DNA from: Globobulimina sp.
Lineage: Eukaryota; Foraminifera; Rotaliida
DNA length: 6,910 bases
NCBI GenBank assembly: GCA_003354225.1
Contig: PIVH01000218.1
Location: 1 to 6,910, forward strand
Reading direction: 5' to 3'
The position numbers were made by a program, and so were the translations under genes. This document shows positions 1-6,910 of the stretch, in pieces (position 1 is the first letter of the stretch; each line of letters begins with the position of its first letter). A model generated the notes under the pieces. The model was not told the origin of the DNA. It did not search any database and saw only the letters and a program-made list of their open reading frames with translations.

Positions 1-1510
1 ACAGCAAAAACATAATGTACTGTATATATCTGACACACACTAAACTGCGCTCCCTGCCACCTAAAAACGCCCATCTTTGATAGCAATCGGTCGTAAATAC
101 GCTGTTCATAATTAATATCAATTGGTGCAATGCTATCCATCCATTTTTTATCTTCCACAGAGCCAATAAATTCAAACTGTTGCCGCTGTGCATCATCTTC
201 CTTCTCTTCCAGCTCATCATCACAGTCTAACAGTTGTTGTTCGCTGCTAACTCTATCAAAATGACAGCCATATTGCACTTTAGAGCTTAGACAAATTAAC
301 ATTTAACAATTATTTTTAACACATTACTTTTGAAAAATACGTAACTGTAAGAAATAGCAATGGACGGTGTCGCATAATTCACTGAATGCAATATCTATGC
401 AGTCAGATTTTACGTATTTCAATTTTGGAACATCATTACTGTTTTCCTCGTCGATATTATGTATACTTTGTTTACTATCTTCTGTGTCAAAACTAGTTTG
501 CTCGACAAATTGATTTTTCTTATCCAGAAAACGTGTGTGTCTGTCTTGGATATAACATTTATTTGTTTTGTTTGCAAAACATGGATATCTGCTTTTAATT
601 GCTCGACAAATTTCTTTTTGCAAACGATGGTTTTCCGTCATATGAATGGCGTGGATATGCAAAAAATCTGCACGTAATCGATTGTGATCATATTCATCAA
701 TTTGCAGATAATTCGCAATCTAAACAATATTCAAAATATACATACGTTTGTTAAGTATAGATACAACTTAACATTTACAGCATGTTCGGTATTTAATTCA
801 GTATCGAATTTATGATATATATGTAAGAAAACGCACACTCGTTCAAGACAGGGACACTCACTAACAATGTCATCATTTTTTGCTTCATTTGGCAGCATAC
901 GCATACAACCTTCATTTTTGCATTGTTTCTTAAGCCGTTTGGCAATGGAATTTGTGTCGGAGTGGGAGTGTTTGGGTAACAACGGCCTTATTTTTGAAGT
1001 AAATTCGTTTTTAATATTATGCATTGCAGCATCATTTAATCGAATTAGTTTGTTATCAAATTTACAACGTTCCACATCATGAACGACATTTCCATCCCAA
1101 ATTTTTGGTGTATTTGGAGAGTTTGGGGATTGAGCAATATGCGCTGTTGGTTGATCATGATATATTTCATAAATAATATTACTGACTCGCGTCCGTAACT
1201 GATCGTGATGATATTGCAAACATTTTAATTCTTTAAATATAGCTTGTTCTAATTTACTTGTTTCGGTTTCGTTATAATTACATTTTTCAGTCAACTCTTT
1301 AATAATATCTCGTAATAAATAATAGTCGATTGTATCGCATTCATGTTTGGCATTTTTCCACCGCGCACTGGGTTGTGATTTAAGTAGTTTAGGCGATTTA
1401 AGTTGAGATTTAGGCGAATTGTCACTGCTACATAATGAATTATCTTGAAGTAAATTGGTACAACTGAGAGCCAAGGAAACGTCTGCTAAGGAACTTTCTT
1501 TGTTTTCCAT
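1..1510 (-). CDS. Uncharacterised Cys/His-containing protein, 5' part of gene (partial)
   Basis: My model is exon 1 at 1510-779, exon 2 at 719-346 and exon 3 from 285 to the left edge, about 463 codons, with the 3' end missing. The start is the ATG at 1510-1508; an in-frame TAA lies just upstream. The first 60 residues are Ser/Lys/Pro-rich with SPK and SP motifs and look disordered. A more ordered region follows, with a charged helical stretch near residues 60-120. Next comes a CKNEGC pair, then CPCLERVC, a block reading FLHIYHKFD, and across the first intron a block ending DFLHIHAIH. Further on is VHCYFLHS, completed by the second splice. The last part is acidic (DDELEEKEDD) and then WMDSIAPIDINYEQRIYDRL. 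I recall uncharacterised protist proteins with a similar order of Cys, YH, LL-D--H and HCYF-HS blocks, but that is memory only. I assign no function. The final codons before the edge may already be intron. Confidence 0.72.
286..345 (-). other. Intron 2 of the minus-strand gene (60 nt; donor uncertain)
   Basis: Unspliced reading hits in-frame TAA codons, while clear coding sequence resumes in the same frame downstream. The acceptor is CTAAG ending at 286. Two phase-2 donors fit: GTTACG at 345 (60 nt), giving HCYFLHSKVQYG, or GTAATG at 327 (42 nt), giving HCYFLQLRIFQNSKVQYG. The 3' 42 nt are about 19% GC, well below the flanking coding DNA. I prefer the 60-nt form because its size matches the 59-nt neighbour and because the HCYF-HS block resembles a pattern I recall. 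The donor choice is inference. Confidence 0.7.
720..778 (-). other. Intron 1 of the minus-strand gene (59 nt)
   Basis: On the minus strand it begins GTAAATGTT and ends TTGTTTAG, phase 0. Translation through it meets a TGA and the length is not a multiple of three. Removal joins TEHA to IANYLQIDEYDHNRL and restores the downstream frame that runs on to HIHAIHMTENH. Very AT-rich. Confidence 0.85.
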
Positions 1511-1561
1511 GTTAATTACGAAATGTTAATTTGTTTTTCAGGGTTTTTTTCAAAGAAAACC
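1511..1561. promoter_or_regulatory. 51-bp divergent intergenic region
   Basis: This is all that separates the ATG of the minus-strand gene (1510) from the preferred ATG of the plus-strand gene (1562). Both 5' leaders and promoters must therefore be extremely short, be shared, or overlap the opposite gene. I see no clear TATA box. A pyrimidine-rich run ending in CAG at 1541 looks like a plus-strand 3' splice site. An upstream in-frame ATG at 1523 could extend the plus-strand protein by 13 residues. Confidence 0.45.
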
Positions 1562-4500
1562 ATGTCAACCACAACAACAATCCGTGTTTCAATATTTCTG
1601 ACAGTAATACTATACCTATCATACACCATTGGTTTGTATTTTATACGTACATAAATAGTTATACACAGCTCGTCACAAACATAAACAACAAAAAAGAAAT
1701 TGTTCATGCACAGAGAGATTTTGATACAACATCTGACAATCAATACAAAGATGGCTCCATTACATGTGGCGCAGGCGGCGATTGTACTGTTCGATGCGAC
1801 AAAACAAAGTTTGTAAATCAAGCATCCACATGTATATAGACTATAAAAACACATTATACAAACAGTGCCTGTCAAAACACGCAAATAACCTGCAGAAGTA
1901 ACCTAAATTGTGCCGTAACCTGCAGCTACACTGATGATTACTGGACTAGCGGAGGTGACTATGATTCATGTAACTCCGCAACAATAACTTGTCCAACAAC
2001 CACAACCAATGCTTGCGCAATAACCTGTGCTACGGACACATGGCGGGATCAAAGAGGATGTAACGATTTAAACATAATATGGACTGCAGGCGGTATAAAT
2101 ACATTAATATGTGACAAATCCTGCAGTAATGTAATATATCCACCGCCTGTGAATAACATCACGCCTTCGACAATCACGTGTGATGCACAGGAAGCATGCT
2201 ATGGGACCATTATAACCTGCCCTTTAAACGCACGATGTGATATCACCTGCTCCGCAGACGATTCCTGTCGTAATTCTGTTATTAACTGCCCACTTGACTC
2301 ACAATGTAATATTATATGCAGTGGTACAGATTCCTGCCATTCAGCCACAATAAATTGGTCAAGCACTTCGGATCTTGGCTCTCTACAATGCACTGTTGGT
2401 GGCGATGAGTGTTTGAATGTTATTTTACCACCAAAAACAACAATAGCCAGTGATAATTTTGCTGATTTTACAGTTACATGTGATACTTCTTATGAATGTC
2501 AGCGTGCATTGATAATCTGTCCAACAAATGCAAATTGTAATATTGTGTGTTCTGCGTTGAGCGCATGCAATGAGGCTGTCATTCAATGCCCTGTTAATAG
2601 TGGTATTTGTGCTGTAACATGCACTGCAAATTCAGCCTGTAAGAATGCAGATATTCAATGGATTGACGGTCTGGAGCACAGTATAAATTGTGCTGCATTT
2701 GACAGCTCTTGCTATGGAATACATTTTCGACCCTATGATGAAAATACGCCATGGACTATGGATTGTAGTGCCGCCAGCAATATGTGTAAAGCTGCGATAT
2801 TTGATTGTCCACAAAATGCAGATTGCACCGTAAAATGTGATCCTATTTCCACTTCAATATCGAATGTATGTCAAGGAGCTGTTATTAATGGACCTGTGAA
2901 TTATCAATTGACTGTTATGTGCAATCAAGGTATTTTATACTATTTATATTTTAATATCATTCCAAAAACATTGTTTTTGATGCAAATTGTATACACACTC
3001 TGGCACAGAAACGTTATTTGTGAACAATTTATAACTTCTATTTCCATTCATTTTGTAACTAACAGGTTATGCGTGTCAAGCGGCACAATTACATGCAGAA
3101 TATGCGTCATTTTTCACTTTGGATTGTTTAGTGTCTCAAACTTATACATGCACCTCGCAATGGATATGGTTCCCTGAAAATGTCGCAGGCACTAAAATGT
3201 CCATTATATACGCTCGAGATGACAGCTTTAGCGATGCCGGTTTGTCACAGCAACCACAACTATTTTATGCAATAAATGGTTGGGCAGATGTCGATATACA
3301 ATATGATGTGAATAAATATTGGAACTGGCATTCAGGAACAATGCATTGTAATATTGATTATGTGCAATTATGTTCATTTGCAACCTATGCATTTGCCTGT
3401 GGCACAGGTGATGACTGTGATAATCCCATTTTGTTCACCGCACCACCAACCACTGCATTTCCCACAGCAAATCCAAGTTATCCAAGTCGCTCACCAACCG
3501 ACTTACCCACTGTCCCAACACAATCACCATCAGAAAACCCCACACATACTCCAACAACGCCAACATTGCAACCAACTATAAATCCGACTGATTCACCAAC
3601 CAAAAACCCGACTGATTCATCAACCAAAAACCCGACTGATTCGACAGCAAATCCAAGCAAATATCCATCGACGAGTCCAAGCAAATCGCCAACGGGAAAT
3701 ACAAATTATCCGTCAGACACTCCTACGAAATCTCCGACTGTACAGCCGACCAAAACGCATTCAAATATATTGATTACACTCCCAACGCCATCGCCAACCA
3801 ATAGAGAAGGTATGTATTTGTGGGAAATGACATTTTGAATAATATTTGTTGTTGCAGCTGGCGTAGACGACGAAACCACACAGACAGAATCCGAAGATAA
3901 CAATGGCTTAAAATTAGAAAAGAATTCATTTATAGATTCACCCATTTTTTTGACAGTGGTTGGTTGTATGGTTGGTTTAGTATTATTTGTTATTATTTGT
4001 GCTATTTATTATCGAATAAAAAAATGTCAACAGCAAATCAAAAGTATCAAAGATACGTTTCATAGCTACCAGTCAGAGAGAGCAGTGTCGAGCAGTCCTC
4101 ACAGTTGTACTGATGTCGATGTTGTGCGAGGCATAGAAAAAGGTGGAGGAGCAAGAAAAGGGAGTATATCGTTGCAGGAGTTGCGATATCCAGCGGGTGC
4201 AAAGGCACAAAATAAGTGGGACACCAATCCATATGATGATGGTACTGCAAATTATGGATCATATCATCCAAATACAGGAGCACTGGCATTTAAGCAAGTG
4301 AGCTCATTGTCAGATGTAATGATTAATAATATGGCAAATAATGTGAATGAAATGATAAATCATGCAACATTGCGTGGACCAGCTGTCATGGAGCATGACG
4401 AAGGGAATCAAGGATTGGAGCAAAATGCATATGTGGGGTCAATGTCATCTGTAAATGGTGTGTTGATGGCAGACATTGTGAATGAAACGAGGACACCGCA

Positions 4501-4606
4501 ATTTCCAGGAAATTATAATGGTAATGTTGTGAATACAGATACTGACGAACGAGTCGAAGATGACGAAATAATAATTGGTGATGATGAACGAGTAACTGTG
4601 CAATAA
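1562..4606 (+). CDS. Type I membrane protein: signal peptide, Cys-rich repeats, PT-rich stalk, TM helix, acidic tail
   Basis: Spliced model: exons 1562-1635, 1659-1812, 1840-2929, 3066-3809 and 3858-4606, giving 936 residues. Residues 1-24 are a signal peptide (Thr-rich start, Arg8, then a hydrophobic core). Residues 58 to about 450 are Cys-rich repeats in four blocks with the spacing C-x5-C-x3-C-x5-C-x6-C/W. Residues about 450-564 form a distinct Trp/Tyr-containing ectodomain. Residues 565-687 are a Thr/Pro/Ser stalk with many xPT triplets, likely O-glycosylated. Residues about 717-739 form one hydrophobic helix followed by RIKK, so the N-terminus should be outside. The roughly 197-residue cytoplasmic tail has several Tyr residues and ends in a very acidic stretch. 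The repeats resemble disulfide-stabilised beta-solenoid surface proteins, so adhesion, ligand binding or a cell-coat role is likely, but the ligand is unknown. Exon 1-3 boundaries are the weak part. Confidence 0.85.
1636..1658 (+). other. Candidate ultrashort intron 1 of the surface-protein gene (23 nt)
   Basis: The signal-peptide frame runs into a TAA at 1652, while the repeat-encoding frame lies one base over, so some splice is required. Donor GTATTTTATAC is identical over 11 bases to the donor of the 136-nt intron at 2930. With acceptor AAATAG at 1658, the phase-2 junction joins YTIG to FYTQLVTNINN in frame. Alternatives are a GTAATA donor at 1604 with CAG at 1668, which would cut the signal peptide short, or one 230-nt intron to AACAG at 1865, which would discard a good Cys repeat. 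Confidence 0.45.
1813..1839 (+). other. Candidate ultrashort intron 2 of the surface-protein gene (27 nt)
   Basis: It starts GTAAATC and ends TATATAG, phase 0, and contains the in-frame TAG at 1837-1839 that would otherwise stop the repeat region. Removal leaves 15 residues between the Cys of TVRC and the Cys of SACQN. That equals the 15-residue spacer in the next repeat, and an unpaired Cys is also removed. Unspliced, the spacer would be 24 residues with an extra Cys. Alternatives are stop-codon readthrough or the longer 1636-1865 intron. Confidence 0.5.
2930..3065 (+). other. Intron 3 of the surface-protein gene (136 nt)
   Basis: It begins GTATTTTATACT after CAAG and ends TAACTAACAG, phase 1. 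Removal joins VMCNQ to GYACQAAQLHAE, which completes a Cys repeat and shifts into the frame of the downstream ectodomain. The intron has no stop in the upstream frame, so unspliced translation would continue into low-complexity, unrelated residues. It is AT-rich relative to both flanks. Confidence 0.88.
3440..3808 (+). repeat. Thr/Pro/Ser-rich stalk with tandem 24-bp units
   Basis: Codons here encode runs such as SPT, NPT and TPT over about 123 residues, between the ectodomain and the membrane helix. Within it, 3581-3604 and 3605-3628 are near-identical 24-bp units coding NPTDSPTK and NPTDSSTK, with a partial third copy from 3629. The words ACAGCAAATCCAAG recur near 3465 and 3643, a sign of expansion by slippage. 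Low complexity and high Thr/Ser suggest an extended, O-glycosylated stalk. Confidence 0.85.
3810..3857 (+). other. Intron 4 of the surface-protein gene (48 nt)
   Basis: The donor GTATGTATTT is near consensus, and the acceptor is TTGTTGTTGCAG. The junction is phase 1 and joins the last stalk residues PTNRE to AGVDDETTQTESEDN and the membrane helix. Unspliced reading stops at a TGA inside it. This is the most orthodox intron in the window. Confidence 0.92.
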
Positions 4607-4919
4607 CTAATTTATATGTACATACAATTGACTCATACATAATACAACTGACTTAGTTTTTAATTTTTGTATTTATAATTATACGCGAAACGTTTTCGAT
4701 TTTGTTTTCGATTTTGAAGTATTAATATTATATTGACAGAAATTAATGATACATTCGTTTTATATGTACAATAGTAACAAGACAAAGTGAAGGGACTGAA
4801 GGCTCGGAAGTTTTCGCTAAAAGTAAATCCTCTTAAAAAATTATTTCAAATTGGTATTTGTATACCGCTATAAAAACAACAATTGTTTCGCATTCTATTC
4901 TTTATTCGAACTCGAACGA
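4607..4919. other. Convergent intergenic region
   Basis: This separates the stop of the plus-strand surface-protein gene from the stop of the minus-strand flavoprotein gene. It should hold both 3' UTRs. I see no gene. A 12-bp unit (GTTTTCGATTTT) is tandemly duplicated at 4692-4715, and TTATATGTACA occurs twice (near 4612 and 4761). No exact AATAAA is seen for the plus-strand gene. Confidence 0.6.
4901..4906 (-). terminator. Candidate polyadenylation signal of the flavoprotein gene
   Basis: The plus strand reads TTTATT here, which is AATAAA on the minus strand, about 14 nt beyond the TGA stop at 4922-4920. The position is close to the stop but fits a compact genome. A hexamer like this is common in AT-rich DNA, so support is modest. 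Confidence 0.35.
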
Positions 4920-6464
4920 TCAAACAATGACATCCAACTCTCTTTTTTGTGCTTGTTGCATGTACCGGTTCTTGTTTCTTGTTCCACGCCTTTTTCTTGC
5001 AAATATTACTGACACAATAATACCGATCACAAAAATGATACATCCAATAATTATCATTGATTCACATCCGTTACAAATTGTAGCTTCCTCCTTCAATAAT
5101 TTTCTTCTTTCTGCTGCAGGAATAACTAAACATCCATGATAAGCTTCGACTGAGTCAACAGATAATACCTTACATTCTTCCTTCATATCGCAAGCATCCG
5201 CACGTTCATAAAACGGAGTAATTATAACCTCTCTCTGATGTTTGTGCACATCTTCTTGATATTGTGTTTGCTGTTTATTAAACTCTTTCATAACTTCATT
5301 GATATCGTTGTTTTTATTGACAATACTAAAAAAGTCGTTTAACTGTTCCAGTCCTGAAGTAACACCGTACGCAGCAAAGAAATGGTTACCAAACGCAGCA
5401 TCGCCTACTAAAGCATAATCATTTACTTTCAAAGCATCTGTTTCTGTTGTTTTAGTTTCATGCAATCCATACAGTGGAGCATGGTGTAATTTTATTGCGA
5501 ATTTCCATACCTTTACGTTATTAATCTGACCATCAAAATCATAACCATACTGTTCAGTGAATATATGTGAGATTAAACGTTGGAAATATGGAGGCAAAGC
5601 TGCTAAATCTGCCATGTCATCAGCGTTCACTTGAAAACCTGCAACATCAACATCTTGTAATATTGCCCATTCTTTGCGTGTTAGATGCAGCGCGACATAA
5701 TGTGCATATTTTGCAACACTGTCTGTTTGTATTAAAGCAACGCGTAGTATTCTTTTATCTGTATCTTTTAATGTTCGCTTGCGGTAATTTACAGGTTAAG
5801 GCCGTGGCTTTTCTTTCGTCGCGCCATTAATATTGAACAATATTCCCAGTGCATATGCCTCATCATCGAATGAAAGCCTTTCTTTCTCTCTCTCTCTCTT
5901 TGACTGTTGATACATGATTTGGCGTCCAAATGTAGATCGTGCACCATCTGCAACTAAAAATAATATGTGTTCAGGAACTTGATTGTCGCGCACTTTCTGG
6001 GTAGTTATTTCATGCAATCTGCCAGTTCTAATCACTTTAATTCCTTCTTTTTCGCATAGTGCAGTCAACACAGAAATTAGCTCACCGATTTTTATGTGCA
6101 TTCTGTCAATATCTCTGACTGATATAATATGTTTATGTTGGTTTTGATGACGAAATACCAGCGGAGAGTATTCTTTTACCGCTAAATCAACAAAATCTTG
6201 GCCTAAAAATTTCACTGCTTCCCGCTTTAAAATCATTGGAAACTGTCTTGCTTCATTCTTTCTTTTATCGTAAACATGGGTTGTGATTGTTTTTTTTAGC
6301 TTTGGATAAATCTTATTTGCTTTGTAAGCCGCTGCTAAACCAACTGGACCACCACCAACCACTACAATTTTATCCACATTTTTTAATTTTGCTGATTCTG
6401 GTATCGATGTTTTTGCTGATGATCTTTTTCCCAGTGAGCTCATTAAAGGTATAAGTGAGGCCAT
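4920..6464 (-). CDS. FAD-dependent monooxygenase-like protein with C-terminal membrane anchor, interrupted by an in-frame TAA
   Basis: It reads in one frame from ATG at 6464 to TGA at 4920, 513 residues plus an internal TAA at codon 223. A Ser/Lys-rich 30-residue leader precedes the dinucleotide-binding motif GGGPVG (G37, G39, G42), and VYDKR (D66) ends the second strand. VRDIDR (117-121) and ADGARS (172-177) are typical of class A flavoprotein monooxygenases. After the TAA, VALIQTDS and YVALHLTRKEW continue the sheet domain, and LVGDAAFGNHFFAAYGV (GD at 354-355) is the FAD ribityl-binding motif. A hydrophobic helix at about 471-489 is followed by RKRRGTRNK, giving a membrane anchor near the C-terminus. 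The family uses NAD(P)H and O2 to hydroxylate a substrate; the substrate here is unknown. The acid-free first 17 residues could be a targeting sequence. No intron was needed elsewhere in the gene. Confidence 0.8.
5796..5798 (-). other. In-frame TAA inside the flavoprotein gene
   Basis: Codon 223 reads TAA between KEKPRP and PVNYRKRTLKD. Coding continues in the same frame on both sides, and all later flavoprotein motifs lie downstream. I found no convincing intron around it. The only nearby upstream GT is GTTCAA near 5839, and an 87-nt intron from it would delete residues that look like normal domain linker. The codon may be a nonsense mutation, a sequencing error, a readthrough site or a reassigned codon. 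Confidence 0.75.
5885..5899. repeat. Short (TC)n microsatellite within coding sequence
   Basis: About seven TC units on the plus strand encode the charged KREREKER stretch of the flavoprotein on the minus strand. It sits just before the sheet region interrupted by the TAA. Slippage here would shift the frame, but the frame is intact across it. Confidence 0.7.
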
Positions 6465-6502
6465 TGTGAGGTAAATGGTATAATTTAATAATATATATTA
6501 AT

Positions 6503-6566
6503 AGCAGCGTAGATGTATATTAAATGAGCAGTATAAATGGATTATGAGCAGTGTAAATGTATAATA
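6503..6566. repeat. Imperfect 20-bp direct repeats
   Basis: Copies begin AGCAGTATAAATG at 6527 and AGCAGTGTAAATG at 6547, exactly 20 bp apart, with a more diverged copy AGCAGCGTAGATG at 6503. They lie 39-102 bp upstream of the flavoprotein ATG and could be regulatory or simple slippage products. Confidence 0.6.
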
Positions 6567-6720
6567 TATTATTCATAATCATTTTAAAATGTAATTTTTT
6601 TATTCAAAAATGCAGTTGCTTTTATCTTCCATCTTTCGATTGCTTCATTTTTTTTAGATCATGCTACAAACCATCCTTTATATTACCTGAGTTCTGAAAT
6701 CAATATATCATTATATATGT

Positions 6721-6810
6721 GATGATGAACGAGAATAATTCGAGGGGAGCTATGCAGCCCCCATTCTGAACCCCCGCGAGATGTCCGAATTTTTTGAATA
6801 AACCATCATC
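6721..6810. repeat. Nested inverted repeat with GC-rich hairpin
   Basis: Outer arms GATGATG (6721-6727) and CATCATC (6804-6810) enclose AATTCG (6737-6742) and CGAATT (6786-6791). Inside lies a hairpin, GGGG-A-GCT, loop ATGC, AGC-CCCC, at 6744-6762. The patch is far richer in G and C than its surroundings. The spacers between the outer and middle arms do not pair well. Confidence 0.6.
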
Positions 6811-6847
6811 GATAATAACAAGTCAAAGTACAGAAAAAAAACTTTTA

Positions 6848-6910
6848 ACTTATTTGTATTCATCAGAAACAATCCTGTGAGCATCAGATTATATTTTGAC
6901 TTATTTGTAT
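6848..6910. repeat. 12-bp direct repeat at the right edge
   Basis: ACTTATTTGTAT occurs at 6848-6859 and again at 6899-6910, 51 bp apart, and CATCAGA occurs at 6861 and 6882. The second copy touches the window edge, so a longer or tandem repeat may continue outside. Confidence 0.55.

Larger units (their letters stand above)
1756..3110 (+). repeat. Four blocks of Cys-rich protein repeats
   Basis: Each block opens with a T/S-x-x-C strand and repeats C-x5-C-x3-C-x5-C-x6-C. Block A starts at 1756 (residue 58), B at 2170 (187), C at 2470 (287) and D at 2755 (382). A to C each end with a strand where Trp replaces the Cys (IIW, INW, IQW), then a short Cys pair and a Pro-containing linker. Block D runs across the 136-nt intron and ends near SQWIW. 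Spacers between the third and fourth Cys are 5, 10 or 15 residues. The repetition is at protein level; the DNA copies have diverged. Confidence 0.85.
6465..6910. other. AT-rich upstream region of the flavoprotein gene
   Basis: No open reading frame of note is visible. The first 120 bp are extremely AT-rich with imperfect 20-bp repeats. Around 6740-6785 is a GC-rich patch with inverted repeats, and the last 65 bp carry short direct repeats. The flavoprotein promoter should lie near 6465-6600, but I cannot place a start site. Confidence 0.6.

Noticed and set aside
459-677. 72-codon plus-strand open frame opposite exon 2 of the left gene
   Set aside because: It lies antisense to a well-supported exon, has no recognisable domain, and is short.
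1516-1884. 122-codon minus-strand open frame opposite the surface-protein gene start
   Set aside because: It runs antisense to exons 1 and 2 of the surface protein and reads Cys/Val/Ile-rich, as expected from the complement of Cys/Thr codons. It has no separate support.
3581-3650. CRISPR-like or satellite array
   Set aside because: The spaced repeats are in-frame 24-bp coding units within the stalk, without unique spacers, in a eukaryotic intron-bearing gene.
3478-3684. Minus-strand frame rich in VGFLVGESVG repeats
   Set aside because: It is the antisense of the PT-rich stalk, and its repetition is inherited from the 24-bp units on the plus strand.
5567-5830. 87-codon plus-strand frame across the in-frame TAA of the flavoprotein
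   Set aside because: It is antisense to conserved flavoprotein coding sequence and resembles no protein I recognise.
5780-5843. 87-nt in-frame intron removing the TAA of the flavoprotein
   Set aside because: It would need a poor GTTCAA donor and a purine-rich acceptor, and would delete residues that fit the normal linker before the next sheet strand.
6740-6785. tRNA gene, suggested by a GGGGTTC-like run on the minus strand
   Set aside because: No acceptor stem, D arm or anticodon arm could be placed around it; the hairpin alone does not make a cloverleaf.

Overview
The window looks like a compact, AT-rich nuclear segment from a unicellular eukaryote. It holds three protein-coding genes, at least two of them with GT-AG introns, and no bacterial-style operon or ribosome-binding signal. 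A secreted Cys-rich repeat protein on a Thr/Pro/Ser stalk with one membrane span is a style I associate with SAR-type protists such as stramenopiles or rhizarians. That placement is from memory and is not proven here.

Layout: (1) Positions 1-1510, minus strand: the 5' part of an uncharacterised Cys/His-containing protein, cut by the left edge, with two introns. (2) Positions 1511-1561: a 51-bp gap between two divergent start codons. (3) Positions 1562-4606, plus strand: a five-exon gene for a predicted 936-residue type I membrane protein. It has a signal peptide, four blocks of Cys-rich repeats, a further ectodomain, a PT-rich stalk, a transmembrane helix and an acidic tail. (4) Positions 4607-4919: a short convergent intergenic region. 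(5) Positions 4920-6464, minus strand: a class A-type FAD-dependent monooxygenase with a C-terminal membrane anchor, interrupted by one in-frame TAA. (6) Positions 6465-6910: AT-rich upstream DNA with short direct repeats and a GC-rich nested inverted repeat.

Nothing shows the three genes acting in one pathway; they are probably neighbours only. The points most worth a second look are the modular surface protein, two candidate ultrashort introns (23 and 27 nt) in it, the unexplained in-frame TAA in the flavoprotein, and the hairpin-bearing inverted repeat upstream of it. Exon boundaries were deduced by reading frame, splice consensus and repeat continuity, and no transcript data were available.
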